64,000 bases of DNA from Acanthochromis polyacanthus (taxonomy: Eukaryota > Chordata > Actinopteri > Pomacentridae). This document shows positions 47,087 through 58,460 of the stretch, piece after piece; position 1 is the first letter of the stretch; each line of letters begins with the position of its first letter. The DNA lies in NCBI RefSeq assembly GCF_021347895.1, contig NC_067116.1, positions 46,115,128 through 46,179,127 on the forward strand. Direction: 5' to 3'. The notes under the pieces were generated by a model that worked only from the letters and a program-made list of their open reading frames with translations, was not told the DNA's origin and did no database searches. Both the position numbers and the translations under genes were made by a program.

Positions 47087-47464
47087 GTGTAATCAGACTC
47101 CATTCCTGATCACATCCATAGGCCAACATACACTCTCAGTCGTAGCGCCACCTGTTGGATGGACAGGAAATGCTTGATAAGTATCCTGTACATGTTCCAA
47201 TCAGCCTGAAACTCTACATGACTGATCAGAGTCCAACCCTCATCACATCCACTGTTTGAAGTACAGTCTCAGCACCACCTGGTGGATGGACAGGAAATGC
47301 TCTATAACTGCTCTGAACATGCTCCAATCTGGCTGAAATTTTACATGTATGATCAGACTCTGGTCCAGATGTGATTCAGAGGCCGAAATACACTCAGTCA
47401 CAGCGCCACCTGGTGGACATGGATGGATGCAAGGACCAGTCCATGGCTGCTTGCAGCTTTAATT

Positions 47465-47611
47465 TTGCTTCTCTTTCTTGTCATTTTGTGTCTTTGTTTG
47501 TTCAGTGTCTCTTTTTTGTTGATTTTGAGTCTGTGTGGTAATTTTGTCTCTCTTTGTGGTCATTTTGTTTAATTTTGACCATTTTCTGTCTGTTTGTGGA
47601 CACTTAGTGTC
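47465..47611. repeat. TTTGTGTCTCT minisatellite, part 2
   Basis: Continuation of the array at 40561-41080 after the composite element: CATTTTGTGTCTTTGTTTGT and TGATTTTGAGTCTGTGTGGT. Confidence 0.7.
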
Positions 47612-47615
47612 TGTG

Positions 47616-48629
47616 TGTAAAGGGATGGGCTATAGGGAGAGTTGAATTGTGAAATAAATGAGTAAATGACCAGGGGAGCAAATATTGCAAACCTTGAGTA
47701 ATGACCGGGTGGAGCACACTTGGAATTTGCCAAGGAGGACAAAACAAGGAGGTGTAATTATAAAGCTTTAATATAGAATGTGATTAAAACCATTTAAAAA
47801 TGCCCATAAATAAAAAAATAGGTTTGTCCTAAAAGTCCATTAAAATTCAATAAAAACAAGTGGGCCAAAAAAAAAAAAAAAAAAAAAAAGCACAATGTGA
47901 ATAAAAACGCTTAAAACAAGCTAAAAATGGCACCGTCCTTGAGCAGGGGCTAAAGTGCAGTCGGGGATGCAGACAGCTTTCCGATCCAGGTCGGTGAAGT
48001 CTCCTCAGTCACACGCACCAGGTCGCACCGGAGGTGACTGAAACCGCTGCCCCTGCGTGTGTCAGCTCACGATGCCGCTTCACTCGTCTCGGAATTCCAC
48101 CCGGCTGGCCGCTCCTCTGGCGCGCTGGGAACCCTTACATAGACACAACAACAAGCGGCAGTATGCGTTCTCGTACAACAACAGTGTTAGCTTAGCTCAT
48201 GTCCGCCAAGTGCTACTACTTTCTCTCTCTCGGTACTTACACAACAGGCAGGGGCTTCTCCCTGCCGCTGCGTGTGAATCACGTCATAACACTTGCGGTC
48301 TCCGGTGCATGTGCCTTTCCTTCAGCCCCTTCAGCCCAGTTGCGATATGACTCGGCGTCTCTCCGCTGCTTCCGTTCAGTTGCTTTATTGTCCCTGGCTC
48401 CAACCACGCACAGCTGAGGGTGATTGCCCGGGACTCAGTGATTGGGGAAAAACATCATGTGATTTGGGGTGGTCATGGCAACGGCAGGTAGGTGGCAACG
48501 ACTAATCACACATGCAAATAAACTCAAAACACACAGCAACCCAATAAACCATAAATACATGCAAAGCAAACAATAAAGGTATAAGGAAAAACACAAATAA
48601 AATGACACATCCCCTTGTGCCGGATCACA
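47616..48629. mobile_element. probable solo LTR, 1.0 kb
   Basis: Starts TGTAAAGGGATGGG and ends GGATCACA, so it has TG...CA termini, between TGTG copies (47612-47615, 48630-48633) in the TTTGTGTCTCT array. It contains AATAAA-like runs near 47815-47860, a poly-A run of 24 (about 47866-47889) and a GC-rich centre. The orientation is unknown. The TSD is short and of low complexity, so this is less certain than the LTR at 49107. Confidence 0.5.
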
Positions 48630-48633
48630 TGTG

Positions 48634-48800
48634 GTTGGTTGTTGTGTTGTTGTCATTCTGTGCCTTTGTGGTCATTTTGTGTCTCTCTGTGCTAATTTTG
48701 CATCTCTTGTCATTTAGTGTCTCTTTGTGTTGATTTTGTGTCTGTGTGGTAATTTTGTGTCTCTTTGTGGTCATTTACTGTCTCATTTTGGTAATTTAAT
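48634..48800. repeat. TTTGTGTCTCT minisatellite, part 3
   Basis: TGTGGTTGGTTGTTGTGTTG and TTTTGTGTCTCTTTGTGGTC units again, closing the array that the composite repeat and the LTR interrupted. Confidence 0.7.
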
Positions 48801-48975
48801 ATAGCATGCAGGATATAGCACTAAAGCAGTATGATTTTTGACTTCTTTCAGAGTTGTTTCACTGGAATCATGTTTTAATATGAGTTATTTTCAATACAGA
48901 CACGTGAAATGAAAGAAAACATTCATTAAATCAATACTGCGTGTGTAATGTTGAAGGAACAGGTGGCAACGATAC

Positions 48976-49002
48976 TATTATTATTATTATTATTATTATT
49001 AT
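48976..49002. repeat. (ATT)n microsatellite
   Basis: About nine TTA/ATT units. Confidence 0.9.
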
Positions 49003-49106
49003 AGTGTAAATTCAGCGACATTACGGATGAGCAGCACAGTATGATTGGTTGATTTGTCATTTTGTTGTCTCAGATTGAGGATTTTGAGAGTTTCCTGGTG
49101 ATTTTG

Positions 49107-49638
49107 TGTTACGGTGAGGGGTGGTTGAACCCAGGCGCAGACACAATAGACAGGCAAACAGGAGTTAAAGGAAATGGGGTTTTATCACCAAAATAAAAAC
49201 TAAGAACGAGACAGAGGAGGCAGAGCGAAAACCAGTTGAACACAAACGAGCTACAGGGAAGTACTCGCACTCAGGGGAACTAATAATGAAGGAGAAACCA
49301 GGCTGAGGTCCATCCAAAACTACTGAGTACAAGGGGGAAATCCACAAAAAGGGGGGAAGCAGAAAGGTCAAAAAAACTGATGTAGTCCAGAGAGGATTGG
49401 GTTTGTGGGGGACAGAGTCTGGGACAGCATGTGTGTCTGTCAAACAATGATCCAGCAGAGACTGAGGGGAAGAGCAGAGCTTAAGTGGCAGAGGAGGGGA
49501 GCAGGTGAGTGGAGTTGAGCTGATTGGCGCAGCTGACGCCTATAACAGCAATCAGCCAACAGAGGGCAAGCAACAGGGAGAGGACGGCAGACAGAGGGAA
49601 ACAGAGGTATGGGCAGGAGCTGGAGTGGGACCATAACA
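49107..49638. mobile_element. solo LTR, 532 bp
   Basis: TGTTACGGTGAGGGG at the left and GACCATAACA at the right (TG...CA, with a TGTTA/TAACA inverted end), flanked by the perfect 5-bp duplication TTTTG (49102-49106 and 49639-49643). The length and the GTTACGGT/CCATAAC ends fit fish Ty3/gypsy LTRs. No internal coding region is attached, so it arose by LTR-LTR recombination. Inserted in a ~140-bp satellite unit. Confidence 0.88.
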
Positions 49639-49750
49639 TTTTGCTTCTTTTTATGCTGATTTTTGCTTCATTTTGTGTCACATCTTGACTGTTTTACATT
49701 ATTTGTGAGTATGATTGGTTGATTTTTCTCATTTTGGTGTCTGAGATTGT

Positions 49751-50345
49751 GAACTCAAAAGGGAGAGCGTCCCCAAACACACCAACTGGTGGATGTAAAA
49801 CACACTCCAGGCCTGAAGGGGCAACATCAGCACAGGAGTGGAACTAAAAAATGACAACCAGTGCTTCCACAGGGACACAATTTACCTGGGCACCGTCTCA
49901 TCCAGCAGGCCTTAAAATGTTTGGTGATCAGTCAGTCTTCCTTTGATCCTGGTCATCATATGAAGTAAGACACAGCTGCTGTTTGGACCGTGAGGATGCA
50001 ACTGGTAGGACTAATTAAGAGAACTTGAAATGTTTGTTTTGTATAAAGAAATTGAGGTTTAATTTAATGAATTTGGTTCACACTCAAGATTATTAAGTTG
50101 AAAGTCAATTTAAATTTATTTAGTAAATGTGTACATTTCTTTGATTTAAAGAGCACATGATGTTTGAAAATGCTGTCATTTTTTCCAATTCATACTGAAG
50201 GTTATCAACCTGTCAACTTTCATTCCACCTTTAAACCAAAGCCAGCAAAAAACAAAGAAAGACTGAGTTGTCCGTTTGTGAGCCTCATGGCCAAACAGGC
50301 TTTTTACAAGTTTGAGCAAAGCTGTGTTGAAACACATACAGAATT
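49751..50345. other. non-satellite stretch, nothing recognised
   Basis: About 600 bp between satellite blocks with no repeat terminus or coding signature that I can identify. ORFs here are short and unsupported. Confidence 0.45.
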
Positions 50346-50924
50346 TGCCACAGATTAAGAATTTAGTGAGTTTCCTGGTGGTTGCGCATCTTTCTATGCT
50401 GATTTTTGCTTCATTTTGTGTCACATCTTTGACTGTTGCATTATTTGTGAGTATGATTGGTTGAGTTTTGTCATTTTGTTGTCTCTCAGATTTCATGAGT
50501 TTCCTGGTGATTTTGCATGGTTTTATGCTGATTGTTGCTTCATTTTGTGTCACATCTTGACTGTTTTATATTTCTGTATTATTGCTTGATTTTTATCATT
50601 TTGTTGTCCAAGATTGAGGCTTTAGTGAGTTTCCTGGTGACTTTGCAGCTTTCGATGCTCATTATTGCTTCATTTTGTGTCATATCTTGCCTGTTTTACA
50701 TCGTTTCTTTTTTTTTTTTTTTTTTTTGGTTGAAGTCATTTTGTTGTCTCACATTTAGGACTTAGTGAGTTTCCTGGTCACATGACTAGGATGACTTGTA
50801 CATATTTATTTATATATACATTTTATTTTAATAGGATCTTCATACATCTTAAGATGGTCCCATTTTTAAACCTGGTTTACATCCTCCCCGCCTTAAACCA
50901 GGCACTTCCCTTTGCATTCGAAAC

Positions 50925-51143
50925 TTAAACAACACGAATAGACGGCACAATAGATTCGGGAGAGGTGGAAACACTTGGGATATCAGACACATTTTGGAGC
51001 AATGTCTGAACTACAGATATAAGCGGGTTACCAAGGGTGTTGTAATCTAGTCGTTTAGGTGGCGCTCTCTGACGAGTTGAGCGTCTAAGAGTAAAACCAC
51101 TGTTAAGTACATCCCTGGCAGTGGTGACTGGTGAGTTAACCAA
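50925..51143 (-). pseudogene. gypsy pol C-terminal tail
   Basis: Contains LRRSTRQRAPPKRLDYNTLG NP, a basic RRSxRxRxPPxRLxY motif common at the C-terminus of fish gypsy polyproteins. The tail upstream (51583-51047) is acidic/Ser-rich with a polylysine run from a homopolymer. This part is a linker, not a catalytic domain. Confidence 0.7.
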
Positions 51144-51769
51144 GTCAGACTGAACTGGATCTTCAGGTAAATCTTCATCATCGAAACTACGGTAGGTATG
51201 TTTACGGGCTCAGGTGAATTTACAGGTAAGTTGTCTGCGTTTGATTCATTTCCTTGAACCTCTTCATTTTCCTCCACACTTGATTCCGACTCATTGTTGC
51301 TCGTCTCCAGCTCAAGTTTGTCAAGAGGGACAAATGATGGAACAGGGAGTTGAAGAATGGATTTCGTCAGGTTCACTTCTGACAGACAGCAGGAACTGGA
51401 CTTTTTTTTTTTTTTTTTTTTTTTTCCTCCCTCTTTCTCCACAGTGAAGCAGATAGCAGGTAAGTCAAGACTTAGGGGGACCACGTCCTCAGACTCTTCA
51501 GCAGTAGGTGAGTCGGTGTGGATATCGGGATCAGGATTAAGACGAGTGCGTGGTCGAGTTACAGGAGAATATCCACAGGGCACATCACTATTCTCATTGA
51601 CCGGAAGAAAGCCAGATGGAAGGAGGAGGTCTCTATGGAGAGTGAGTACAGGTCCATCTTTGCGCTCAGGCTGTCCTTTGTAAACTGGGAGATCTCAGCT
51701 CTGCTGATCACAACAAAGCCATCGCTCACATTTATCCGAGAGTTTGTTTTCCTCTGAGGTGCACATTCC

Positions 51770-52141
51770 TCACAAGCACTTTATCTCCCACTTCCAATGC
51801 TGATGATATGATTTGCTGGTCGAAGAGTGTTTTATTTCATTCAGCACATTTGAGTGTTCTTTTAAGCAATCTTGAAGCTCTCCAAGGCGTGACTTCAAAT
51901 CTTGCACATACTGTGAATAGATTTTGTGCTCGTTTTCCTGCAGTGGGAGACCAAAATCAAGGTCAACAGGAAGACGAGGCGATCGTCCAAACATTAGCTC
52001 ATACGGGGCATAATCGGTAACCTTGTTCTTGGTGCAGTTATATGCATGAACTAATGGCTTCACATAGTCTTTCCATTTTGATTTCTGTTTTTCCTCCAGT
52101 GTTCCAAACATGCTAGAGAGTGTATGATTCAGTTGTTCCAC
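51770..52141 (-). pseudogene. gypsy integrase, C-half of core
   Basis: Contains SSMFGTLEEKQKSKWKDYVK, PLVHAYNCTKNKVTDYAPYE and LMFGRSPRLPVDLDFGLPLQ, the YEL-MFGR-PRLP signature at the end of Ty3/gypsy integrase cores, followed by a coiled linker. It overlaps the preceding fragment in another frame, so a frameshift separates them. Confidence 0.85.
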
Positions 52142-52341
52142 TGGATTGCCTGTTGAGTGGTATAGTGTCGTACGGCTCTTGGAATACCTGCCACCTCACT
52201 CAGCTCTTTAATTAGCCTTGACTCAAAATCTGGATCCTGGTCAGTATGGATTGTCTTGGGGATGCTGTAGTAAATGACAAAACTGTCCCATAAACACTTT
52301 GCCACAGTTCTTTCTTTTTGGTTTGGCGTTGTAATGGCCAC
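52129..52341 (-). pseudogene. gypsy integrase, N-half of core
   Basis: Contains AITTPNQKERTVAKCLWDSF and IYYSIPKTIHTDQDPDFESR, including the second catalytic Asp context (HTDQDPDFES). The first Asp lies just upstream in a different frame (near 52350-52370). Inactive. Confidence 0.82.
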
Positions 52342-53284
52342 TGCAAACTTGGTAAAGTGATCTGCTAGAACAAGTATGTCTCTGGTGTTGAGTCAGGCTC
52401 GAGGCTCAGGAAATTGATACACAGCAGTTTGAGAGGACACGAAGGGATGACGTTAACCAGTGGAGCAGATTTATTGGGCAACGCCTTCCTCCAGACACAA
52501 CGACCACAAGTCTTGATTTTTGCGTTCTACATCCATGGCCATTTTGGGCCAGAAAAGGTCCCAATTTAAACCTGGGTTAGACGCATCTTGACTGTTTTAC
52601 ATTATTTGTGAGTTTTTTTATTTTTTTTTATTTTGTTGTCTCAGATTGAGGATTTAGTTTCCTGGTGATTTTTGCATCTTATGCTGATTGTTGCTTCATT
52701 TTGTTTTACATCTTGACAGTTTTACATTATTTTGAGTATGATTGGTTGACTTTTGTTTTCTCTGAGGATTTTGAGTTTCCTGGTCAGTTTGCTTCATTTT
52801 GTCACATCTTGACTTTTTTTTACATTTGTGAGTATGATTGGTTTTTTTTTGTTGCTGTCTCAGATTGAAGATTTTGTGAGTTTCCTAGTGATTTTTTTTT
52901 TTGTCTTTCTATGCTGATTGCTTCATTTTGTCACATCTTGACTTCTTTTACAGTATTTTTCAGTGCTATTGCTTTATTTTTGTCATTCTGCCTCAGATTG
53001 AGGATTTGGTGAGTTTCCTGGTCATTTTGCTTCATTTTGTGTTGCATCTTGACTGTTTTACAGTGAGTATGATTGGTTGATACTATACTAAGGCGTTTAT
53101 TTTGGACAAAATTTTTTGTTTCAAAGAAAACTGCTCTGTCGTGTCTTTAACAGCCTACTTTACGTTAGTTCATCTTGCAGTGTTTATTTTTTTTGTTCGA
53201 TATAATACACTATGGTGTTTATTTTGTCCAAAATTCCTGATCATTATTTTTTTTTCAAAGAAACCTGCTCTGTAGTGTTTTTGT

Positions 53285-54300
53285 CAGGCTAGCTGCTGCA
53301 AGGCCTAGATAGGGCCCCCCCCCTCTCAGGGTGGCTCAGCAGTGCAGAAGCGACAACGTGTGCCTCATCAGCAATCCTCAGCTGGAACTAGGAGCAGGTG
53401 GAGATGGGCTAATCAAGCACACCCTGCCTCAGTATAACCAGACGCCTCACGTGTCAAGCGCCAGATCGTGACACATCAGGTAGGAGCCTGAGTTGTCATT
53501 ATGTTTGTCTGAACAAACATTCTGTACTAATCTTTGCTGTTCTCATCTCTTCTAGTTTTGGTTCCACCTGCTCCCAGTAGAGTCCTGTACACCTGATTCT
53601 GGTCTCCACTTTGGTAAGAAGGGAAATCTCTCCAGGCTGTTGTGAGTAAAGTTTATTTATATAGCACTTTTCACAGATATACAAATCAAAGTGCTTTACA
53701 TTCAAAGAAAAATAAGATATTATAATAAGCCTCCATGATGTACAATGACATTTCTCAAAGTCACCCACATAAAATCACACATGTAAAATCACATGAAAAC
53801 ACACACACCCTTGAGCGTCTCCTACATTCACCTGTTGTGTCATTACCCCCCCACCACCTGGCCCTGCACTCCAGCTTCCACCACTGTGAACCGTCCTGAG
53901 CATCACAGAGAATTTGAGTTAGTTAGTTGGCCATAGTTTCCGCTCTCGTACAGAGCATCATTGAGTATTCTTTATCGTAGTATTCCCTCGAACCTTGTGG
54001 TTATAGTAAATTGGTTCCGTTTTATAGCACCTCAGTGTCGCCTACTGTGAGTAGGAATTTGGTGTTATTTCTTTGTTGTTGTAGTTGCTGTGAGTGTTTG
54101 GAGCCCATTGTCTCCAATTCAGTTTCCTGTGTAGTTGCCATCTTGGTTTGTAGTTTCTTGGAACCTCTGTAAAAAAGCAAATTGTGTTGCATTCAAAGAT
54201 TATTTCCTGAGCCAACCCGACATCATAACTCTTTCACGGTCTATTATACCTTATTTCATCATATGGGATGTCAGGAAAAAATGGCATTTTGACATGCTAT
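53285..54300. other. non-satellite block A in the duplication
   Basis: Starts GTCAGGCTAGCTGCTGC and has CTCATCAGCAATCCTCAGCT, TTTTGGTTCCACCTGCTCCC and TATTTATATAGCACTTTTCA. The first 400 bp read like a fish LTR region (CACACCCTGCCTCAGTATAA as a possible TATA zone), and the rest ends with TTTATTTATATAGCACTTTT, a LINE-like end in reverse. A mosaic of old insertions. No ORF with domain. Confidence 0.5.
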
Positions 54301-55821
54301 GGTGTTAATGTTGGACAAAATTCATGATTTTTTTTTTGTTTAAAAAAAGTGCTCTATAGTGTTTTCAGCCGACTTTACATTTAATTTTGCAGTATGTTTT
54401 TTGTACTGTACATTAATCTTTGGCAGTGTACATTTATTTGTTCGAAATACTAAAACATTTATTTTGAACAAAGTTCATTATCACTTTTTTCCAAAGAAAA
54501 CTGCTCTACAGTGTTTTTCACAGCCTACTTTACCTTATTTAATCTTGCACTGTGCATTTGTATTGCAGTGTTTTTTGCACTGTACATTAATCTTTTGCAG
54601 TGTACATTTATTTGTTTGAAATACTATACCATGGTATTTACTCGGGACAAAACTCATTATCACTTTTTCCAAAAAACTACCCTACAGAGTTTTTCACAGC
54701 CTACTTCACATTATTTCATTTTAGTGTGTTTTGCAGTGTTTGTATTTTTGTTTGACAAACTACACTGGTGTTTGTTTAGGACAAAATTCATGTTTTTTTT
54801 TTCCCAAAGAAAACTGCTCTGTACAGTTTTTCACGGTGTACTCAACATTATCATATGGTGTCTTTATGGCATGCTGGGAAAAATGGCGTTATTTCGACAT
54901 ACTATGGTGTTAATTTTGGACAATATTTGATTTTTTTTTTGTTTCAAAGAAAACTGCTCTGTTTTCAACAGCCTACTTTACATTTCATTTTACAGTGCGC
55001 GTTTGTATCTTGCAGTGTGCTTTTATCTTGCAGTGTGTGCATTGTATTTTGCAGTGTTTGTATTTTTGTTCAACAAACTATAGAGTATATTTTGGACAAA
55101 ATTCAAGACTTGATTTTTCAAAGAAAACTGCTATAGTGTTTAACAGCCTACTTTACAGCATTTCATCTTGCAGTGTGTGCATTTGTATCTTGGAGTGTGC
55201 ATTTGTATCTTTATTCGACATACTATAGCGTTCATTTAGGACAAATTCATGATCCTTTCAAAGAAAACTGCTCTGGTGTTTCTCAGTGTAACTTACATTA
55301 TTTCATCTTGCAGTGTGGGTTTGTATCTTGCACTGTTTGTATCTTGCAGTGTGCATGTGTATTTTTGTTTAACATACTGTACGATGTCATTTATTTTGGA
55401 CAACATTCATGATCCTTTTTTCCCCCAATAAAAACTGCTTTAGTGTTTTTCACAGCCTTCTTTACATTATTTCATTTTCCAGTGTGCGCTTGTAGTGTGG
55501 ATTTTTTTAATTTTTGTTCGACATACTATACTGTGGCGTTTATTTTGTACAAAATTCATGATCATTTTTCTTTCCAAAGAAAACTGCTCTATAGTGTTTT
55601 TGCACAGCCTACTTTACATTATTTCATCTTGCAGTGTGTTTGTATTTTGCCGTGTTTGTAATTTCCAGTGTGTTTGTATTTTCCAGTGTGAGATTGTATT
55701 GCAGTGTGCGCGTTTGTCTTTCAGTGCGTTTGTATTTTTGTTTGGTATAATACACTATGGTGTTTGTTTTGTCCAAAATTCCTGATCATTATATTTTTCA
55801 AAGAAACCTGCTCTATAGTAT

Positions 55822-56815
55822 TTTTGTCAGGTTAGCTGCTCGCTTGCACTCTCTCAGGGTGGCTCAGCAGTGCAGAAGCGACGACAGGTGTGCCTCATTA
55901 GCAATCCTCTGCTGGAACTAGGAGCAGGTGGAGATGGTCTAATCAAGCACACCCTGCCTCAGTATAACCAGGTGCCTCTCGACTCAAGCGCCAGACTGAC
56001 ACATCAGGTAGGAGCCCGAGTTGTCATTAAGCAAGTTTGTCTGAACCAACATTTTGTACTCATCTTCACTGTTCTCGTCTCTTCTAGTTTTGGTTCCACC
56101 TGCTCCTAGTAGAGTCCTCTACACCTGATTCTGGTCTCCACTTTGGTAAGAAGGGAAATCTCTCCAGGCCGTCGTAAGTAAAGTTTATTTATATAGCACT
56201 TTTCACAGATATAAAAATCAAAGTGCTTTCCATTAAAAGAAAAATAAGGCATTAAAAAAGCCTCCATGATGTGAAAGCACATTTCTCGTAAAATCACACA
56301 TGTAAAGACACACACCCTTGGGCGTCTCCTCCATTCACCTGTTGTCTGTTTACCCCCCCACCACCTGGCCCTGCACGCTGGCTCCCTCCACTGAATCGTC
56401 CTGTGCATCAGAGAATCTGTGAGTTGGTTAGTTTGGTTGTAGTCTCTGCTCTTGTACAGAGCATTGTTCAGAGTATTCTTTATTTGTAGTATTCACTCAA
56501 ACCTTGTGATTATAGTAAATTGGTTTGTTTTATAGCAGTTAAGTGTCACCTACTGCAAGTAGGAATTATTTGGTGTGATTTCTGTTATAGTTTCCAGCCA
56601 CTAGTAGTCGCTGTGAGTGTTTGAAGCCCATTGTCTCCAGTTCAGTTTCCTGTGTAGTTGCCATCTTGGTTTGTAGTTTCTTGGAACAGCTGTAAAAAAG
56701 CAGATTGTGTTGCATTCAAAGACAGACGGTCATTTCCTGAGCCAACCTGACATCGTAACTTTTTCACCGTCTATTATACCTTATTTCATCATATGGGATG
56801 TCGGAAAAATGGCAA
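55822..56815. other. non-satellite block B (duplicate of block A)
   Basis: Second copy of the block at 53285-54300, with the same order of marker words and many substitutions and small indels (for example AGAAGCGACGACAGGTGTGC versus AGAAGCGACAACGTGTGC). Confidence 0.7.
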
Positions 56816-58282
56816 TTCGACATACTATGGTGTTGGACAAAATTCTTGATTTTTTTTTTTTTTTTTTTTTTTTGTTTCAAAGAAAAGTGCTCTGTAGCGT
56901 TAACAGCCGACTTCACATTTAATTTTGCAGTGTGCGTTTATCTTGCAGTGTTTTTTTTTTTGCACTGTACAATAATCTTTGGCAGTATACATTTATTTGT
57001 TCGAAATACTATAGTATGGCGTTTATTTTGAACAAAGTTCATTATCACTTTTTTCCAAAGAAAACTGCTCTACAGTGTTTTTCACAGCCTACTTTACCTT
57101 ATTTAATCTTGCACTGCACATTTGTATTGCAGTGGTTTTTGCACTGTGCGTTAATCTTTCGCAGTGTACATTTATTTGTTTGAAATACTATACCATGGTA
57201 TTTACTTTGAATAAAACTCATCACTTTTTGCAAAGACAACTACCCTACAGAGTTTTTCACAGCCTACTGTACATTATTTCATCTTGCAGTGTTTGTATTG
57301 TTTGGCATGCTATACTATGGTGTTAATATTGGACAAAATTCATGATCACTTATTTCAAAGAAACCTGCTGTATAGTGTTTTTAACAGCCTACTTTACATT
57401 ATTTCATTTTAGTGTGTTTTGCAGCGTGTGTTTTTATCTTGCAGTGTTTATTTTTGTTTGACAAACTACACTGGTCTTTAAGACAAAATTCACGTTTTTT
57501 TCAAAGAAAATTGCTCGGTACAGTTTTTCATGGTGTACTTAACATTATCATATGGTGTCTTTATGGCATGCTGGGAAAAATGGCATTATTTTGACATACT
57601 ATGGTGTTAATTTTGGACAATATTTGACTTGTTTGAAAGAAAACTGCTCTGTTTTCAACAGCCTACTTTACATTTCATTTTACAGTGCATTTGTATCTTG
57701 CAGTGTGCTTTAATCTTGCAGTGTGTGCATTTGTATTTTGCAGTGTTTGTATTTTTGTTCAAACTAGAGTATATCTTGGACAAAATTCATGACTTGATTT
57801 TGTCAAAGAACACTGCTAGTGTTTAACAGCCTCCTTTACAGCATTTCATCTTGCAGTGTGTGCATTTGTATCTTTATTCGACACACTATGGCATTCATTT
57901 AGGACAAAATTCATGATCCTTTCAAAGAAAACTGCTCTATGGTGTTTGTCAGTGTAATTCACACTATTTCGTCTTGCAGTGTGGGTTTATATCTTGCACT
58001 GTTTGTATCTTGCAGTGTGCATGTGTATTTTTGTTTGACATACTGTACAATGCCATTTATTTTGGACAACATTCATGATCCTTTTTTCCCCAATAAACTG
58101 CTTTATAGTGTTTTTCACAGCCTTCTTTACATTATTTAATTTGCCAGTGTGCGCTTGTATCTTGCAGTGTGCATTTGTTTTTGTTTGCCATACTATACTG
58201 TGGCGTTTACTTTGGACAAATTCATGGTCCTTTTATTCAAAAGAAAACTGCTCTATACTGTAACAGTTGACTTTACGTTTGT

Positions 58283-58460
58283 ATCTGGCAGTGTGCGTTG
58301 TCTGGCAGTGTGCGTTTGTCTGGCAGTGTGCGTTTGTGTCTGGCAGTGTGCGTTTGTGTCTGGCAGTGTGCGTTTGTGTCTGGCAGTGTGCGTTTGTGTC
58401 TGGCAGTGTGCGTTTGTGTCTGGCAGTGTGCGTTTGTGTCTGGCAGTGTGCGTTTGTTTT
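58283..58460. repeat. 20-bp minisatellite TGGCAGTGTGCGTTTGTGTC
   Basis: About nine units, seven of them identical 20-mers; the first two are short (17-18 bp). The unit is a variant of the TTGCAGTGTGCATTTGTATC subunit of the surrounding satellite, so it expanded locally. Because 20 is not a multiple of 3, all three frames stay open on the plus strand and on the minus strand, producing spurious ORFs. Confidence 0.95.

Larger units (their letters stand above)
41081..47459 (+). mobile_element. large non-coding composite repeat with nested TEs
   Basis: The 5' end AGGGTTAGGGTCCGAGCATC and the 3' end GGCTGCTTGCAGCTT are flanked by TAATT on both sides (41076-41080, 47460-47464), inside the TTTGTGTCTCT array. 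After removal of the L2 (41417 to about 43905) and hAT (44766-47086) insertions, about 1.6 kb of host element remains (41081-41416, about 43906-44765, 47087-47459). It has repeated themes (TTTCGCCATGAAA, AGCGCCACCTGGTGG, ACATGTGTAATCAGACTC) but no ORF. A copy of its 3' end is at 21810 in reverse. Superfamily unknown. Confidence 0.65.
50870..52575 (-). mobile_element. Ty3/gypsy retrotransposon 3' pol remnant
   Basis: The minus strand reads from an integrase zinc-finger-like start (near 52500, KTCGRCVWRK) through the integrase core (52341-51770) to the C-terminal tail (51143-50925), followed by a purine-rich tract near 50880-50890 (AAGGCGGGGAGGATG on the minus strand). Reading frames are broken in several places, and a T-run at 51400-51425 adds a polylysine stretch. 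No complete LTR is attached at either end. Confidence 0.8.
49015..53090. repeat. ~140-bp satellite family, interrupted
   Basis: Recurring unit: GAGTATGATTGGTTGATTTT, TCATTTTGTTGTCTCAGATT, GAGGATTTAGTGAGTTTCCT, GGTGATTTTGCATCTTTCTA, TGCTGATTGTTGCTTCATTT and TGTGTCACATCTTGACTGTT, in that order. Present at 49020-49106, 49640-49750, 50345-50780 and 52580-53090. Gaps are a solo LTR, an unassigned stretch (49750-50345) and the gypsy remnant. Copies differ by frequent indels, so the array is old. Confidence 0.8.
53190..58260. repeat. tandem ~2.54-kb higher-order duplication
   Basis: 53190-55735 and 55738-58260 align in order: CACTATGGTGTTTATTTTGT, then a non-satellite block (CAGGGTGGCTCAGCAGTGCA, at 53324 and 55855), CACTTTGGTAAGAAGGGAAA, TTTATTTATATAGCACTTTT, TAGTTTCTTGGAACCTCTGT (or AGCTGT), and then the same series of variant satellite units. 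The offset is about 2.53 kb at the start and about 2.65 kb at the end because of indels. Divergence is clear, so it is not an assembly duplicate. Confidence 0.88.

Noticed and set aside
53499..57594. series of Cys/Phe/Val-rich ORFs in the ~165-bp satellite
   Set aside because: They recur with the satellite unit and its duplication, are interrupted at indels, and encode no domain. Hydrophobic composition comes from T-rich DNA.
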